Shown piece by piece: positions 25,713-37,050 of a stretch of 64,000 nt of DNA. Below the pieces are notes generated by a model, which saw nothing but the letters and a program-made list of their open reading frames with translations, was not told the origin of the DNA and searched no databases. The translations under genes were made by a program, and so were the position numbers. The stretch is from Perca fluviatilis (Eukaryota > Chordata > Actinopteri > Perciformes > Percidae): NCBI RefSeq assembly GCF_010015445.1, contig NC_053114.1:18059724-18123723 (forward strand), given 5' to 3'. How positions within the stretch are numbered: the stretch's first letter is position 1; each line of letters begins with the position of its first letter.

Positions 25713-27199
25713 GGAGGTGGGGGCAGAACCGTGTCGAGGAGGTGATGGATAGATTTGTGGTCGGACTGGCGATGTGTCACAGGGGTCATGGGCTGTGGCA
25801 GCGCTGGTCTTAAAGCAACATTTATCATCTGATCACACCAGAGTGCATTAAATGACAGGTGGGAAAATTGGATTTGGCTCACAGTTGCATCAGGTTTTCA
25901 AAAACAAACTTTGTGATCTGGATGCAATTAAAACAGTTTGTAAGTATTGTAAGATAGAGCATCGCTATCAGGAAAAAAGAAATGATGCTAAACTAACACT
26001 TTTAGAAAATAAATGCCTCAACAGGGCAAAGAGGCGTAACAACAGTGTGTAAATCAGCTATCAAAACGATGTCAAAATGAAAAACCAGACTGGTCAAGTG
26101 AGTCCAAAAAATGATGAGGTTGTCATTACCAGCTAGTGACTTTGTGTGAAGATAATAACTTTGCTCTGTGGACAGCATGTGAGTCTGGTTCAGGAAATTA
26201 CAGGCCATGGGAAGACAGCGCAGCAAGCAGTCTAAAACTGTGTCAAATGAGGCCAGGAACCTTTTCTCTGTGGAACTAATAAACACCCAGGCCGGTGCCT
26301 CAGCAGGACACACATAAACACACACATGCACACAAACCCGCTTGCCACGGGGAAAATCAGGGCTGATGAATAGTGTTGTGTGGCTCATTACTGGAGACAA
26401 ACAAATAAGCAGCATGTGTCAGGACTGATAACACATATCCTCGGTGTAGTGTGTATGTGTCTGAGGACATCTTGCGTATGTGAGGTGGCAACTGTCTTTC
26501 ATTAATCCCAAACTCCATCAGTTTATTTAAAGAGCACCAGGAACATGACTCATGCCGACTCTGTGACATCTTCAATAGTTCGGCTTTGTTTTGACTGTGA
26601 CATGGCACTCTGCATTGACAAAAATAGAAAATTACAGCATGTTCTTTTAAACTGTGTAATTTCAGATGTCCTTATAAATGTCTACCTGTTATGCTCTGAA
26701 AAATGTGGACTCAGTAAATACAAAAAAGCAACACCTGACATCAGCATAACCCTCAATAAAAAATACTTTATATTCAATTGTATCATTTCTAGAAGGCATT
26801 TTCAGAGTCATGCCCACCGTTTTTCTTGTTTCTGAAACTGAATGCCTCTTTTTTTTTATTTAACTGCATCACACTGAGGTATTTCAACCAAAAAAGCTGT
26901 GCAAATATCAGATCTTTGGTTGCAAAGAGATCAGACATTACTTGATCCCACTGGCACAACTGCACCGTATGAAGTGAAGAATACGCTTGTGGCTTTCAAA
27001 AACATTCACAAGTTTTTCACATCGGACTCTGGCTCCGCTCTGACCAGCTGACCAGGTTACCAACTATTCAAAGCATGAATGCAGGAAAATACTTGAGTAA
27101 CAGCTGTCTTTCTTCTTCTTTAACTTTAACTTTTGTTTCATTTTCGGCCTGAAAATAGAGCCACACGGCGATTCTCTTCCTCTCTGCCATTCTACTGCT
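25713..27199. other. no gene recognised
   Basis: No gene, RNA or delimited element was seen. Several open frames of 60-137 codons occur on both strands, but none shows a domain, splice signals or codon bias. Confidence 0.45.
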
Positions 27200-27525
27200 C
27201 CATCTCTGTCCTGCTCGTGTGTGCTGCTGGCCGCAGCCGGGCCAGGCTGGTTGCGTGTTTGCTTGCCTGGCGCCGCTGAGTCACGTGACGGTACAACATC
27301 AAATCACAAGAGGGCGGAGGAGGAGCAAAGTGGGCCTGCTCCGCACTGTGACAGGAGGGGCACTTGAAAGCCAGGTCGCCTCTTTGATGAAACCGCAGCA
27401 GTGCATACTGGAGAGAAACTGAAACTAAAGTATCGATCTTATTACACTGGTATTGATCAATATCAATACCAACGTTGGCATCGATATTATCAATATTTGG
27501 ATCGATCAGCCCACCACTAATAGAC
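27200..27525 (-). mobile_element. possible hAT-type end fragment
   Basis: Read on the minus strand it begins near TAGTGGTGGGCTGATCGATC and continues with nested GATATTGATAAT/ATTGATCAATAC repeats. It then enters a locally CpG-rich segment. Such GATCGAT-rich ends after TAGTGGTGGG are common in fish hAT elements. No matching far end or TSD was found, so this is a tentative truncated copy. Confidence 0.4.
27280..27289. promoter_or_regulatory. perfect palindromic E-box GTCACGTGAC
   Basis: A 10-bp palindrome matching the CLEAR/TFEB-type E-box core. It lies in a CpG-rich segment of the possible hAT fragment. Only the motif is supported; function is not. Confidence 0.3.
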
Positions 27526-29184
27526 TTTACATGGCGAAAGACACGTCTGCATATCAGCAAATAGATGTTTTTGAGGTACATCAACTTACAAGACCAAAAA
27601 CTTACATAGTCCTCATTTAAATCATTATGTTTTAAAAGTTGTAACTATAATAGCCGAATACAGAGTTCTTTAACTAGGCATCATGAACGCGAGCAGATCT
27701 ACAGGACTGCGCCCGGCTGAGCCGCCCTGCACTGCAGGCTCATATGACGCTTCTCCCAAGTTCCCGTAGCTGTAATAATGGATATATGGCTGTAATTCAT
27801 CATTTGTATTGTCTTATAATACATCCAAGGGCCGTATGCTGTAAAGCCTGGAACGTGGATGTAAGGTTTTTAGCATCCTGTTCCCAAACTGCCGGCTATC
27901 GGCTAGTAGCTAGCGGTAGCTAGTAGCACTACATAATAATTAATTCTCCTTGGTTCTCTTAATACATTCATGGGTTTATTTTAATAAGCATTTAAACAGG
28001 GTGTTGCATGTGATGTGTGATGTTGTATTACTCGTTTACATGACAGAGTGGTAACTTTATCTTGCGGTTTTTTTTTTTTTAAAAAAATCAAAACAAAAAA
28101 AGTATGAATATATTAGCAGTAATATGGGTGACCTGTTAAAGGCATGCTGCCATCACTCTCTCTATATTTCCATCTGTCTGTGTTTCTCTATCAATTGCCC
28201 TCGCATTTCCACACAGATATTTCAGTGTTTGTATTCATATCTCATACTATATTCATGAAATATTACTGAACCAAATCATGAGATCCAAATGAATGGACAA
28301 ATTATTCAATAGTCAGTGGGAGCCGGCATCATTAATGAAAATTACCATTCTAATTGATGAATGACTATCTTCCTGTAATGAAATTATGGGGCGAAAAGAG
28401 CTAAAGAGTTATTTTAGGAGAGGAGGATAAGGTGCTTTTGTGGTAATACCCTTTTTTTTTATAATAATAAAAGATAATAGGCGAGCTCTAATTGGAGTGT
28501 TGATGAGGACACTACAATAGGTCCTCCCTCGAGAAGGGATTTCTGGGGGTCTATCGTTTAAAGACAGGGCCACCATTTTGCACAGCTTTTAATTGAAATC
28601 CTGTGAAAAAAATAGAAAGGAAAACGTAATAGCTTTCGCCTGAGCACTCAACCAATCACAGAGATAGTGGCACCCATTGACTTGGGTAATTATTTCTGAG
28701 TTTAACTCTTGTGGGCAGTGAGTGATGGTACTTACGAGCCACTGCTAAATAGTAGAATATGTCATGTTTGGAGGCTTGAGGCAGGTAGCAGTGCTGGGTG
28801 AAATTTTATTTTAAGGAATGCTAATTGGTGTTGATATTTAATCTGATTTGGTAGGTTTCCACCAAGTTGGGACAAGAGAATACAAGAAACTGCACAGTGA
28901 GGCTAGTTCTCCTCTGACAGTTTTTCATTAAGATGGATGACAGTGATCTATGTCTGGATGTGTAATTTAATCACAGGTCTTCTCTAGCTGGGGGACTACA
29001 GTATAACCATTATGAGAATATTAATGTATGCAGATTATTGGCTGGATGTCAGCAGCTGGTTGCCTTGACGAAAGCCACCAGGGATTCACAGCATGGGTTT
29101 GTGAGCCTACTAGAGCCCACTGTGATATAGGAGCTTTGAGGGACTATGTCACTGACTGACAGGTGAGATGGGGGTGTATAGATG
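27526..29184. other. no gene recognised; candidate conserved non-coding block
   Basis: No gene was found. From about 28240 to 28960 the sequence is free of simple repeats and AT-rich, with repeated homeodomain-like cores (CATTAATGAAAATTACC, TCTAATTGATGAATGA, GCTCTAATTGG). This is the composition often seen in vertebrate developmental enhancers. Whether it is conserved cannot be decided from one sequence. Confidence 0.35.
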
Positions 29185-29545
29185 CTATTTGTGTATTCTG
29201 ACAGTACCTGACTGTACCATATAGTTTACACCACTTACATCAAGCAAGCAGCAAGCTGAACCATCTGCACTGCATCTAAATCTGTCAGTATCACCACTAG
29301 TTCCAATTTCGCTGCATTCAGAACTGTCAAATGGAGCCTGTAAAATACACACCCAGAAAGTGAAATTATATAGAATTAAATAAAGATCATCAGTGCTTAC
29401 TATGTATAAAGCGCTCCCATTTTCAGACAGATTTCCAGCCGGCCAGATCCTGCCCGGGCCAATCACAACCGTTTGTCATATGACAATTGCGTCCAGACGC
29501 ATTTTGGTCTGCGGCCTTGGGAATTGAAAATTAACTTAGAGGTTC
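29185..29545. repeat. dispersed-repeat fragment
   Basis: Blocks such as GCGCTCCCATTTTCAGACAG, GGGCCAATCACAACCG, GCGTCCAGACGCATTTTGG and GAGGTTCCAGACTAAGTCG recall a common percomorph repeat. No ends or TSD were identified and there is no coding capacity. Confidence 0.4.
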
Positions 29546-30498
29546 CAGACTAAGTCGCATTTGCAGCTTTATTCAGTACAGCTTCAAAGAACTGATGTGG
29601 ACTTTGTAGACTTTTAGTCGAGTTTTTAATTTAATTTCATCCTGTTAAATGGTAACATAACTTTCATTTAGTTCTGTTTTTGGCTTTGCCTACTAAAAAG
29701 GCATTTGGATTGGCAATTAGTGTTCAAAACCTGCAGCTATACAAGCTGAAAATGACAATTCTTGAATTGTGCTCCCTATACACACCTTTCTTAAAATTGA
29801 TATAAAATGTAAAAATATTTCATCATTAATTTTCTTTGGAACTAATCCCCCCCATCACCATCCACTCCACCTACCACCACCATCCCCTCTCCTCAACCCG
29901 ATCATTCTTGCTCTCTGAGTACTTATTAGAAGAACAATCATAGTTATATTTAGCCTGGTGTTGAGAATATTCTCAGGGAACGTCATTCTCCAGTGAATTT
30001 GAGGAGAACCTTAATATAGGACAGGAGGTGAAGGCTATTCATTTCTAACTCAGCTGAGTCTTCATAGCCTCTGATGGTTAACAGGCTGTAGGACGCAAGT
30101 ATGGGATAAGAGGAACAGGTAGAGTCTGACAGACAATAATTACATTCATTTTTAGTTAGGCAACTCCCTACAGTGATAAGGTCTAAAATACAACACATCA
30201 AACAGAAGAGAGAGCAAAGCAAATGTTTGAAATCTCCCGAGGCTGCCAACGACATTGCAATTGATTTAGTATGCAATAAAAAGATAATGTGTGCTCTTTC
30301 TGGTTAATTTCAATGTACTGTAAAAGCATTTTGGTGTGTTTTTAAATAGCTATGTAATGTTGTTTCCCCCAGTAGGCGTTCAAGTAGAGAAGGGGGCAGT
30401 GAAATGTCAAATTTTTATTCCAATCTTATTTCCATTTCCACATTTTTATGCACCTGGGAATACCAGTGCAAAGCTCACCTCATCGTCATCTCATTGCT

Positions 30499-30502
<4 letters not shown>
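29546..30502. other. no gene recognised
   Basis: No gene or element was recognised. The segment near 29845-29890 is a C/A-rich patch. Confidence 0.5.

Positions 30503-30530
<28 letters not shown>
30503..30530. repeat. (TC)14 microsatellite
   Basis: A TC tract of 28 bp. Confidence 0.95.
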
Positions 30531-30725
30531 CCGCTCTCAACAGTTTCATCACATATTCAGATTCCCTTTTTATTTAATCAGACAATGATGTTGTGTTTGT
30601 GCTTCACTGAAAGATTGTGTGGCTGTGGGTTTTTTAAAGAGCAGGTGATCCCTCCCCTTCTCCAAGCCATGGGAAGAGGCTGCAGTGGCCTTCCAACTGA
30701 TACATTGGATCCCTGACAAACACAT

Positions 30726-30726
<1 letters not shown>

Positions 30727-30821
<95 letters not shown>
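30727..30821. repeat. (CA)n microsatellite, about 95 bp
   Basis: An uninterrupted CA tract followed by CGCTACATACACACATGCAC. All overlapping Thr-His and Cys-Val frames are artefacts. Confidence 0.98.
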
Positions 30822-30824
<3 letters not shown>

Positions 30825-33238
30825 ACATACACACATGCACACACAAACAGGATACACACACGCAAACAATTTAAATGGAGGCATACCCCAGCTTTACAGT
30901 GCGCTTCATGCATAGCAGAAATATACACTTGTACTGTACATACGAACGGCATGAGGTGAGGTGCTTTTTTCCTTATTCATAAACTACCTCACACGTAGAG
31001 CATATATCACTAGTAATACTCACAAACACATGCCCAAAGGATATACACGTGCAGGAATAAAATGAACAACATTACATATGCATTAGAATCTGTGTGCATC
31101 CCATCAAATCTGCATGTGTGCTTTTAAAGGGTCTGTTTTAAAGGGTCAGACAAAACAAGGTTGTCCAGTTACAGACCTCATTGTAAATAGTTGTCATTGG
31201 AATGTATTTTTTTAAAGAAATAGTGCCCATTACAAAACCAAAACACTAGATACCAATGGAAGCAAAAAAAAAAATCTCTTTTTTTAGATGAACAGACCGT
31301 TTACTGTAATTGGTCATTCCTCAAGATCAGCCTTCATGTGTCCAGTTGTTTATTTGCTTCTGACTGAAGGTAGGAATTTGTCTTTCTCCAGTACATTCTG
31401 CCTGTCAGGGGGTTGTTGTCTCAATTGGGCAGCTCGCCTCAGACCGACAAAACACAATAATTCTCTCAGAGGAAGCAGCCTCCTCGCCAAAGGCATTTGG
31501 ACAGTCCCGCTGTCCTGCTTCTCTTCTAGTCTGTAACACTGAAGGACTATGATTTTGTGTCATTTTAAAGTTATAATCATATTTATTTTCACGAAAAAGA
31601 CAACAAAGTGTTTTTTTTTTATTTGTCGTGTGTGAGTGTGTGGTACTGGAAGCATAAAAACAAATTGAAGTAGTGAACTCTTCTGCTGCTTTTCCCTTAC
31701 CTTTGTATACTCTCTGACTACACACTTTGATTTGACTACACACTTTACTCATACTCTAATGCAAAAAGCCATTATGTGACTGTATTGATCATGCTAATGA
31801 AGCAAAAGAGCAATGCATGCAAGCAGACATGGAGGTCAAGCAATGACACAATTGACAGCTATGTGACAAGGACAGGAGGGATTGCGATTGTGTTTGCGGG
31901 CGTGCGTGCGTGTGTGGCACGCTTGCTTGCACGTGTTTAAAGAGGGTATCTTGGGAATAAAACACACTGATTGGTGTGATAGGCCAAACTCAGTGCAATT
32001 ATTCACACACACACACATACACACTCACCAAGTTTTAAATCTAACTCCTGGAAATGAATTTTTGTTCTGAGACACCAGTCAGCAGATGATATGTGATGGT
32101 TGATGGGTGATAGATGCTGTCACCTTGTGGTGTCCCTGCTGGGATGGAGGGAAGGCGGGAGGGAAAGAGAGCGAGAATTATCTCCTAGCTAAACAGCGGA
32201 AACAAAATCTCAGATCTGGGAATTGTGAACAGACGGCAGAGCGTGCACATGGTGGTGTGCATGTTTTGTATGAGTGTGGTGGGTGTGAATGTCAGAGGGG
32301 AGAAGTGTTCATCCCCCATGCTACAGATAAATCACATCTATCAGGCAGAATCGCCGTATAAGACATGAGATACGACGGAGAAGCACCACACATCTGCTGT
32401 TGCTTCCCTACGCTGGGGAACATTACCCTCCTGGAGCTACAAGGCTGTAATTAGAATCATAAAACTTACTCCAAGTCCGTTAGCATGACCCCCCCTGGTA
32501 ATACCGATCTGTAATCAGTATGCCTGACTTTATATGCATGACTGTATTACTGTTGGCAAACAGTGAAGTGATTTTGTTCTATATAGGCTGCAGATCAAAG
32601 TGTGACAGCGAGGATTGACATAGTTATAAAACAAGTTCTGAATTATCATAAGACCATGACACAGATTTATCAGCTGTGCGAGGCTGCACATTTCTTTTCA
32701 GTGCAACTCTTGTCATCTAATCATAGCAATATGTTTTGAGTTATTTGACTCAAGTGGGCAGCAGAGTGAAAATTTCACTGGATGGCTGTAAAATTAAGTT
32801 TTCTTCCAGTATTTTCTTTTTTATATTATGGAGCATGGCAGATATCAAGAGTGACATTTTTGACAATTCCTTTTTGACATTTTTGACAATTGTTGTACCC
32901 TCTAATTAGTCAACTGAATAAATAATTAATATGTAATTACTTTAGTGAAAAAATAATTGTGTGGCTAAAAATGAGATAAACCTGCAATTACAGATTTTTT
33001 TGGCCACTTGGTGGCATCAGAACAAGCTGTAAACAAAACACATATGGCAAACGTGTCAGCAAATAGTTGCCTGTATACACATCCAGCAGATACAGAGCAA
33101 TATTATCATTCATATGAAGTTATGTTTGTGTCCACCTGATAAATGCATGTCTAACATTTACTCTCTTTTAGCTCTGTTTTGCTCACTGTGAGTGACCTCT
33201 TTCACATACAGGTAGTCATCACCTTTTGTTGATATTCA
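30822..33238. other. no gene recognised
   Basis: No gene or delimited element was found. The part near 32940-33030 (including GGCCACTTGGTGGCATCAGA) looks like worn repeat sequence. A small local duplication of TTTTTGACAATT lies near 32857-32892. Confidence 0.45.
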
Positions 33239-33605
33239 GAAGTGTCAAGTAACGAAGTACAAATACTTTGTTACCTTACTTAAGTAGAAATTTTGGGTAT
33301 CTATACTTTACCGGAGTAATTATTTTACAGCAGACTTTTTACTTCTACTCCTTACATTTTCACGCAATTATCTGTACTTTCTACTCCTTACATTTTAAAA
33401 AATAGCCTCGTTACTCCTATTTCAGTTTGGCTTGTTTTCATTCCGGCTTGTCATCGTTCAAAAAGACACACACACACACAAAAAAACCCTATCCAGATAA
33501 ATCGTGCCATCCGGAGAGAGTGAATTTGATTGTGGTTGGATGAGAAGTATAAACATATACCATTCCGACACCCTATTGGTTTGTACGCGATCCATCGCCC
33601 CTGCA

Positions 33606-34045
33606 CAGACCCGGTGCCTTAACGAACGTTATCTACCGGACCGAATAGCAACGCGGATTTCGGTGCCTTATTAGGTGCCACTTAAATGACTGCGCTTCTC
33701 TCTGATGCTCCGAAAACGGACGTTAGAGGGAACTGAAACATCGCCACACGTGACGTTAGTTAACACTACACTCGACAGCAGGTAACGTTAGCCTACCGCT
33801 AGCTAGCAGCTGGAGTAAACACGGTTAAAATGCTGACAGCTAAATGGTGTAAAAGTGTGTCTGTATTTCACTGGAGAGGATTGTAACACCAGACTGTAGC
33901 TGCCGTTGTCTGAAAAACAACACAGACTCAGCCTGAAATAAGTTATTGTTATAAGTTATTGTTATTACATTTTTAATAAATCATTTAAATTTGACCCTGT
34001 GGCCTTAGCAATACACAAGCCGTTCTTTAATTTCGCCTTCCCTTT
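33606..34045. mobile_element. partial copy of the hAT-type MITE seen complete at 40946-41660
   Basis: It shares long blocks with the complete copy, for example CAGCAGGTAACGTTAGCCT, TAAACACGGTTAAAATGCTG and AAATAAGTTATTGTTAT. It lacks the GGGTTGGGTA left terminus and the right terminus, so it is truncated at both ends. The following AT-rich tract with TTTTTTATTGTTTTAT may be part of another retroelement. Confidence 0.65.
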
Positions 34046-34312
34046 TTTTTTTTTTAGATCAACTTTTTTTATTGTTTTATATTTTTGAACATACAGAACA
34101 GACAAATACATTTGAAGAAGGTGCTTCCTTTTTTTTGTTGAGGTGGGCAGTGCACTATAGGCCCCTGTTGTCAGGTTTTCAAAGACTTTCAGTTTGTTTT
34201 CATCATCATCTCTGTCTTCACCTGTTTAGTTAATTAGTTCAGTGTCATCACCTGTGTCTAGTTTAGTTAATCAGCTTCACCTGTTCTGTTCTCATCACCA
34301 TCTGTGTATTTA

Positions 34313-35480
34313 CAGTTTTTTTCGATTGCTAAACGACAGTGGGCACAACTGGAGTCACATGTGCAAAACTCTAACTACAGTCTGCACAGCAGCAGTTCAT
34401 GTGGACCAAACTCTAGTTCATTTTTCATTGCTTGAACACAGTTTTCAAAACTCTACACACTTATCCCATGACTTTAACCACAACGTGCAAAACACTGTAG
34501 ATTTACACCACTTTGTTCAAATGCTAACACACTGCTGTCAAAACTGTAAACCACACATTCAAAACAGAATAAATTTCAGTCTGGTGCCTTTCAAACACTG
34601 CTGATTGCAATTTTAGCTGAAAGCCTAAGCAGGTGTCTTGTTTTAGACTAGTTAGTGAACATATATGGTATTTATACAGAGAAAGCTCAGAAAGTCTTTT
34701 TTTGTATACAAACACCAAATAAGAATGAAACAATCATACACTGTACTGTTTGAGAGAAACGGGTAAAAGAGCAAAGATACCAATATGTCCAGGTAAGATG
34801 TCTGAGGTTATGTACACAGCTATAAAAAAAAGTGAAAAACACAATATCTTTACAATAGTAAAACTGCATTCTTACTGTTTTTCAGAAAGTAATGGAGGTG
34901 AAAGCAATAGAAACACCACATTCATTTGTATTTAGAGATGATGCAGACATCCAATGTGATGAAGAAAACTTGCCACATGATGCTGGAGAGAGGCAGGATT
35001 AGTCACACTATTCGTTGGTACTGTTATGTACCTTTAGTTTTTTTCCCCAGTAATTCCATAAATTACTAGAGACAAAATACTTTATTGAAGAAAACTGCTG
35101 ATTTTCATTCCTTCTTGTTTACCTTATGTAAAAATTGGTATGCTATACAATCTATATTTTTTCCTTAAATAAACTGTTGAGTAGTGTCAAGTCACTCAAA
35201 TTGTTCAAACTGTAAAGATGAGAAAGTTTGTAATTTCTGTATTGGTGTTTGATGCTAGTGTTTTACCCTCAGTGTGTTCTGAGTGACAGTGTGTGTTATC
35301 TCAGTGAGGCCTGTGCATAGTGTTTGAGACGTGTGTTAAGAGTTGTGTTGCTTTGAATGAGTTCTGCAGGTGATGTGACCTGTTTAGCTCAGGTGACTGT
35401 AGGTAGTGCAGACTGTAGTTTGAGTTTTGCACATGTGACTCCAGTTGTGCCCACTGTCGTTTAGCAATCGAAAAAAACTG
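34313..35480 (+). mobile_element. Tc1/mariner-like non-autonomous element, copy 1 (TA target)
   Basis: A 1168-bp element with TIRs beginning CAGTTTTTTTCGATTGCTAA and ending TTAGCAATCGAAAAAAACTG, flanked by TA on both sides (34311-34312 and 35481-35482). CAGT ends with a TA target define the Tc1/mariner (IS630) superfamily. It is inserted in the solo LTR. The inside contains a transposase-like exon remnant (34886-35002) but no complete transposase. A second copy in the opposite orientation lies at 52860-54060. The two share sequence throughout, and the exon block is identical. Confidence 0.9.
34886..35002 (+). pseudogene. transposase-like terminal exon remnant in copy 1
   Basis: A splice acceptor CTTACTGTTTTTCAG ends at 34885. 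From there 38 codons stay open, starting KVMEVKAIETPHSFVF and ending in TAG (35000-35002). An upstream segment ending CAATATGTCCAG at 34792 is followed by GTAAGA, a donor, and would join in the same phase, giving YQYVQ-KVMEV across a 93-bp intron. RYQYVQ...VMELE...PH is what I recall of fish IS630-like transposases just before the first catalytic Asp, but the DEAGF-type catalytic block is not visible. The upstream frame is closed by TGA before any start. The same exon is base-for-base identical in copy 2. Confidence 0.5.
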
Positions 35481-35888
35481 TAAGTTCCTGTTTCTCACTC
35501 CTCAGTTGTCGGTCATTGTATTACATTCACTGTTTCGAGTTTGGATATTGCCATTTTGAATAAACCTTTTGAGTATTTTGTATCTTCGTTTGGAGCTCCT
35601 CTTCATTCTTCCTGAGACGTTACACCTGTGGGGCGGGCTAAGCTTTTGTCCTTAATGGCATTTTTTCCCCCTTACATTACTTTTACTTTTATACTTTAAG
35701 TAGTTTTGAAACCAGTACTTTTACACTTTTACTTGAGTAAAAAACTTGAGTTGATACTTCAACTAATACAGAAGTCTTTTCAAACCCTAGTATCTATACT
35801 TCTACTTGAGTAATGAATGTCAATACTTGTGGAGGGTGGTGGATTCATGCTGACTAGCAACATGAACAATAAAGGGCTCATTGCTGAG

Positions 35889-35892
<4 letters not shown>

Positions 35893-35962
<70 letters not shown>
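35893..35962. repeat. (AC)35 microsatellite
   Basis: An uninterrupted 70-bp AC tract. Confidence 0.98.
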
Positions 35963-35964
<2 letters not shown>

Positions 35965-36592
35965 GGCTGTGTTCACACCTATAGTTTGGTTCCCTTGGGT
36001 CAGAAAAATAGACTCATTATTGTCTTTCACTTTTAGTTTATTTAGCCTTTACACTGACTCATGACAAATGAACCAATTGCTCCACAACATTCAGTCACAT
36101 GGACATGTTTTGTTGACCTATTCTGCCTCATCAGCAGTACACAGATCCACACACAGTAAAGAGCAGCAGATAGAGCCTGGAAATGCAGTGTACCAATGAC
36201 TCTGTGTCTCAGAAACACGGATTCAGACAGCCAGGGTTTCCTACGTCACATATCGAAGGAACCAATCATGTAAACCTGCGGGTTAGGGCTTTCCAGATCA
36301 TTAGCACTACGCTATGGTGAAAGGAAGGGTATCAGAGGAGAAGCCAGTATCAGTCTTTTGCAAACTAAGTTTCACTATTTTCGAAACCACTAACGCTGTG
36401 TCAGCCACTGCCAGTTAAGAGCTAACAAACTAACAAACAACATGAACAAATGATAATGAAAAGATGCTAACTACACTTAACATTAGAGATGTCTGCTAGT
36501 CTGAGATTTTGGTGCACAACAGACTCCTCATCTGAGCCTGGGTCTGACTGAGGATCAAACATTGATCTTGATGGCTGCCCACAAACATTGAT
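35963..36592. other. no gene recognised
   Basis: The first bases (GGCTGTGTTCACACCTATAG and following) resemble the end of a common fish MITE, but no second end was found. The rest is unassigned. Confidence 0.4.
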
Positions 36593-37050
36593 GGCTGCCC
36601 GCATCCGCTTCAAGACACTAGTACTTACATACAGGGCCATGAACGGATCAGCCCCAGCTTACATCCAGGACATGGTCACCATATACCCCAACCCGCCCAC
36701 TTCGCTCTGCATCAGCCAAACTGCTTGCTGCCCCCCCACAGCGAGGGAGAACTAATCACTCCCCATCGATATCAGGATGGCTGAAAGCCTACACATCTTC
36801 CGCCGAAGGCTAAAAACACATCTCTTCCGACTACACCTCGGTTAAAAAAATAAAATAAAATAAATAAAATAAAAACTCTTTAACCTGCTGTTTTGTTTCT
36901 TTGTAGCTTAGCTTATTTAAAGCTAATGTACTTGCACTTACTACTTGTTGTCTAGAGTTTGGACCTTCTCAGTTGAATGCACTTAATTGTAAGTCTCTTT
37001 GGATAAAAGCGTCAGCTAAATGACATGTAATGTAATGTAATGTAATGTAA
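36593..37050 (+). mobile_element. 5'-truncated L2/Rex1-type LINE 3' end
   Basis: The left part encodes the C-terminus of a LINE ORF2. It shows FKTLVLTYRAMNGSAPAYIQ, then after decay MAESLHIFRRRLKTHLFRLHLG, a known C-terminal signature of fish LINEs (YRALNG.AP and F...LKTHLF). There is at least one stop between the two parts. The 3' UTR ends with TTTGGATAAAAGCGTCAGCT and a (TGTAA)n tail at 37026-37050, as in many fish L2-clade elements and their SINEs. No TSD was resolved. Confidence 0.75.
37026..37050 (+). repeat. (TGTAA)5 LINE tail
   Basis: Tandem TGTAA units at the 3' end of the LINE fragment, consistent with the short tandem tails of L2-clade elements. Confidence 0.85.

Larger units (their letters stand above)
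34169..35624. mobile_element. solo LTR of an LTR retrotransposon, TSD CCTGT
   Basis: It begins TGTCAGGTTTTC and ends CGTTACA, a TG...CA frame. Perfect 5-bp direct repeats CCTGT flank it at 34164-34168 and 35625-35629. Without the internal Tc1/mariner-like insertion the LTR is about 286 bp. GAATAAACC near 35556 gives a polyadenylation signal. No primer-binding site, polypurine tract or gag-pol sequence adjoins it, so it is the product of LTR-LTR recombination. A Gypsy-type assignment is likely for fish but unproved. Confidence 0.85.
33239..35836. mobile_element. outer repeat (probable DNA transposon) holding three nested elements
   Basis: The left arm (33239-about 33605) has AAGTACAAATACTTTGTTACC and TTTTTACTTCTACTCCTTAC. 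The right arm (about 35660-35836) has TTACTTTTACTTTTATACTT and ATACTTCTACTTGAGTAATG. These are the two ends of a common fish repeat rich in TACTT/AAGTA motifs. Between them lie a hAT-MITE fragment (about 33606-34045) and a solo LTR (34169-35624) that itself contains a Tc1/mariner-like element. Outer boundaries are approximate and no clear TSD was seen. Confidence 0.6.

Noticed and set aside
28735..28795. Minus-strand block with donor CTC/GTAAGT and an open frame.
   Set aside because: The donor is good, but the only acceptor (AATTTCACCCAG) has a purine-rich tract upstream and the peptide is unknown.
34242..34604. A 120-codon frame over the left part of Tc1/mariner-like copy 1.
   Set aside because: It crosses the LTR/transposon junction and the TIR, and copy 2 does not keep the same frame length; it is a chance frame.
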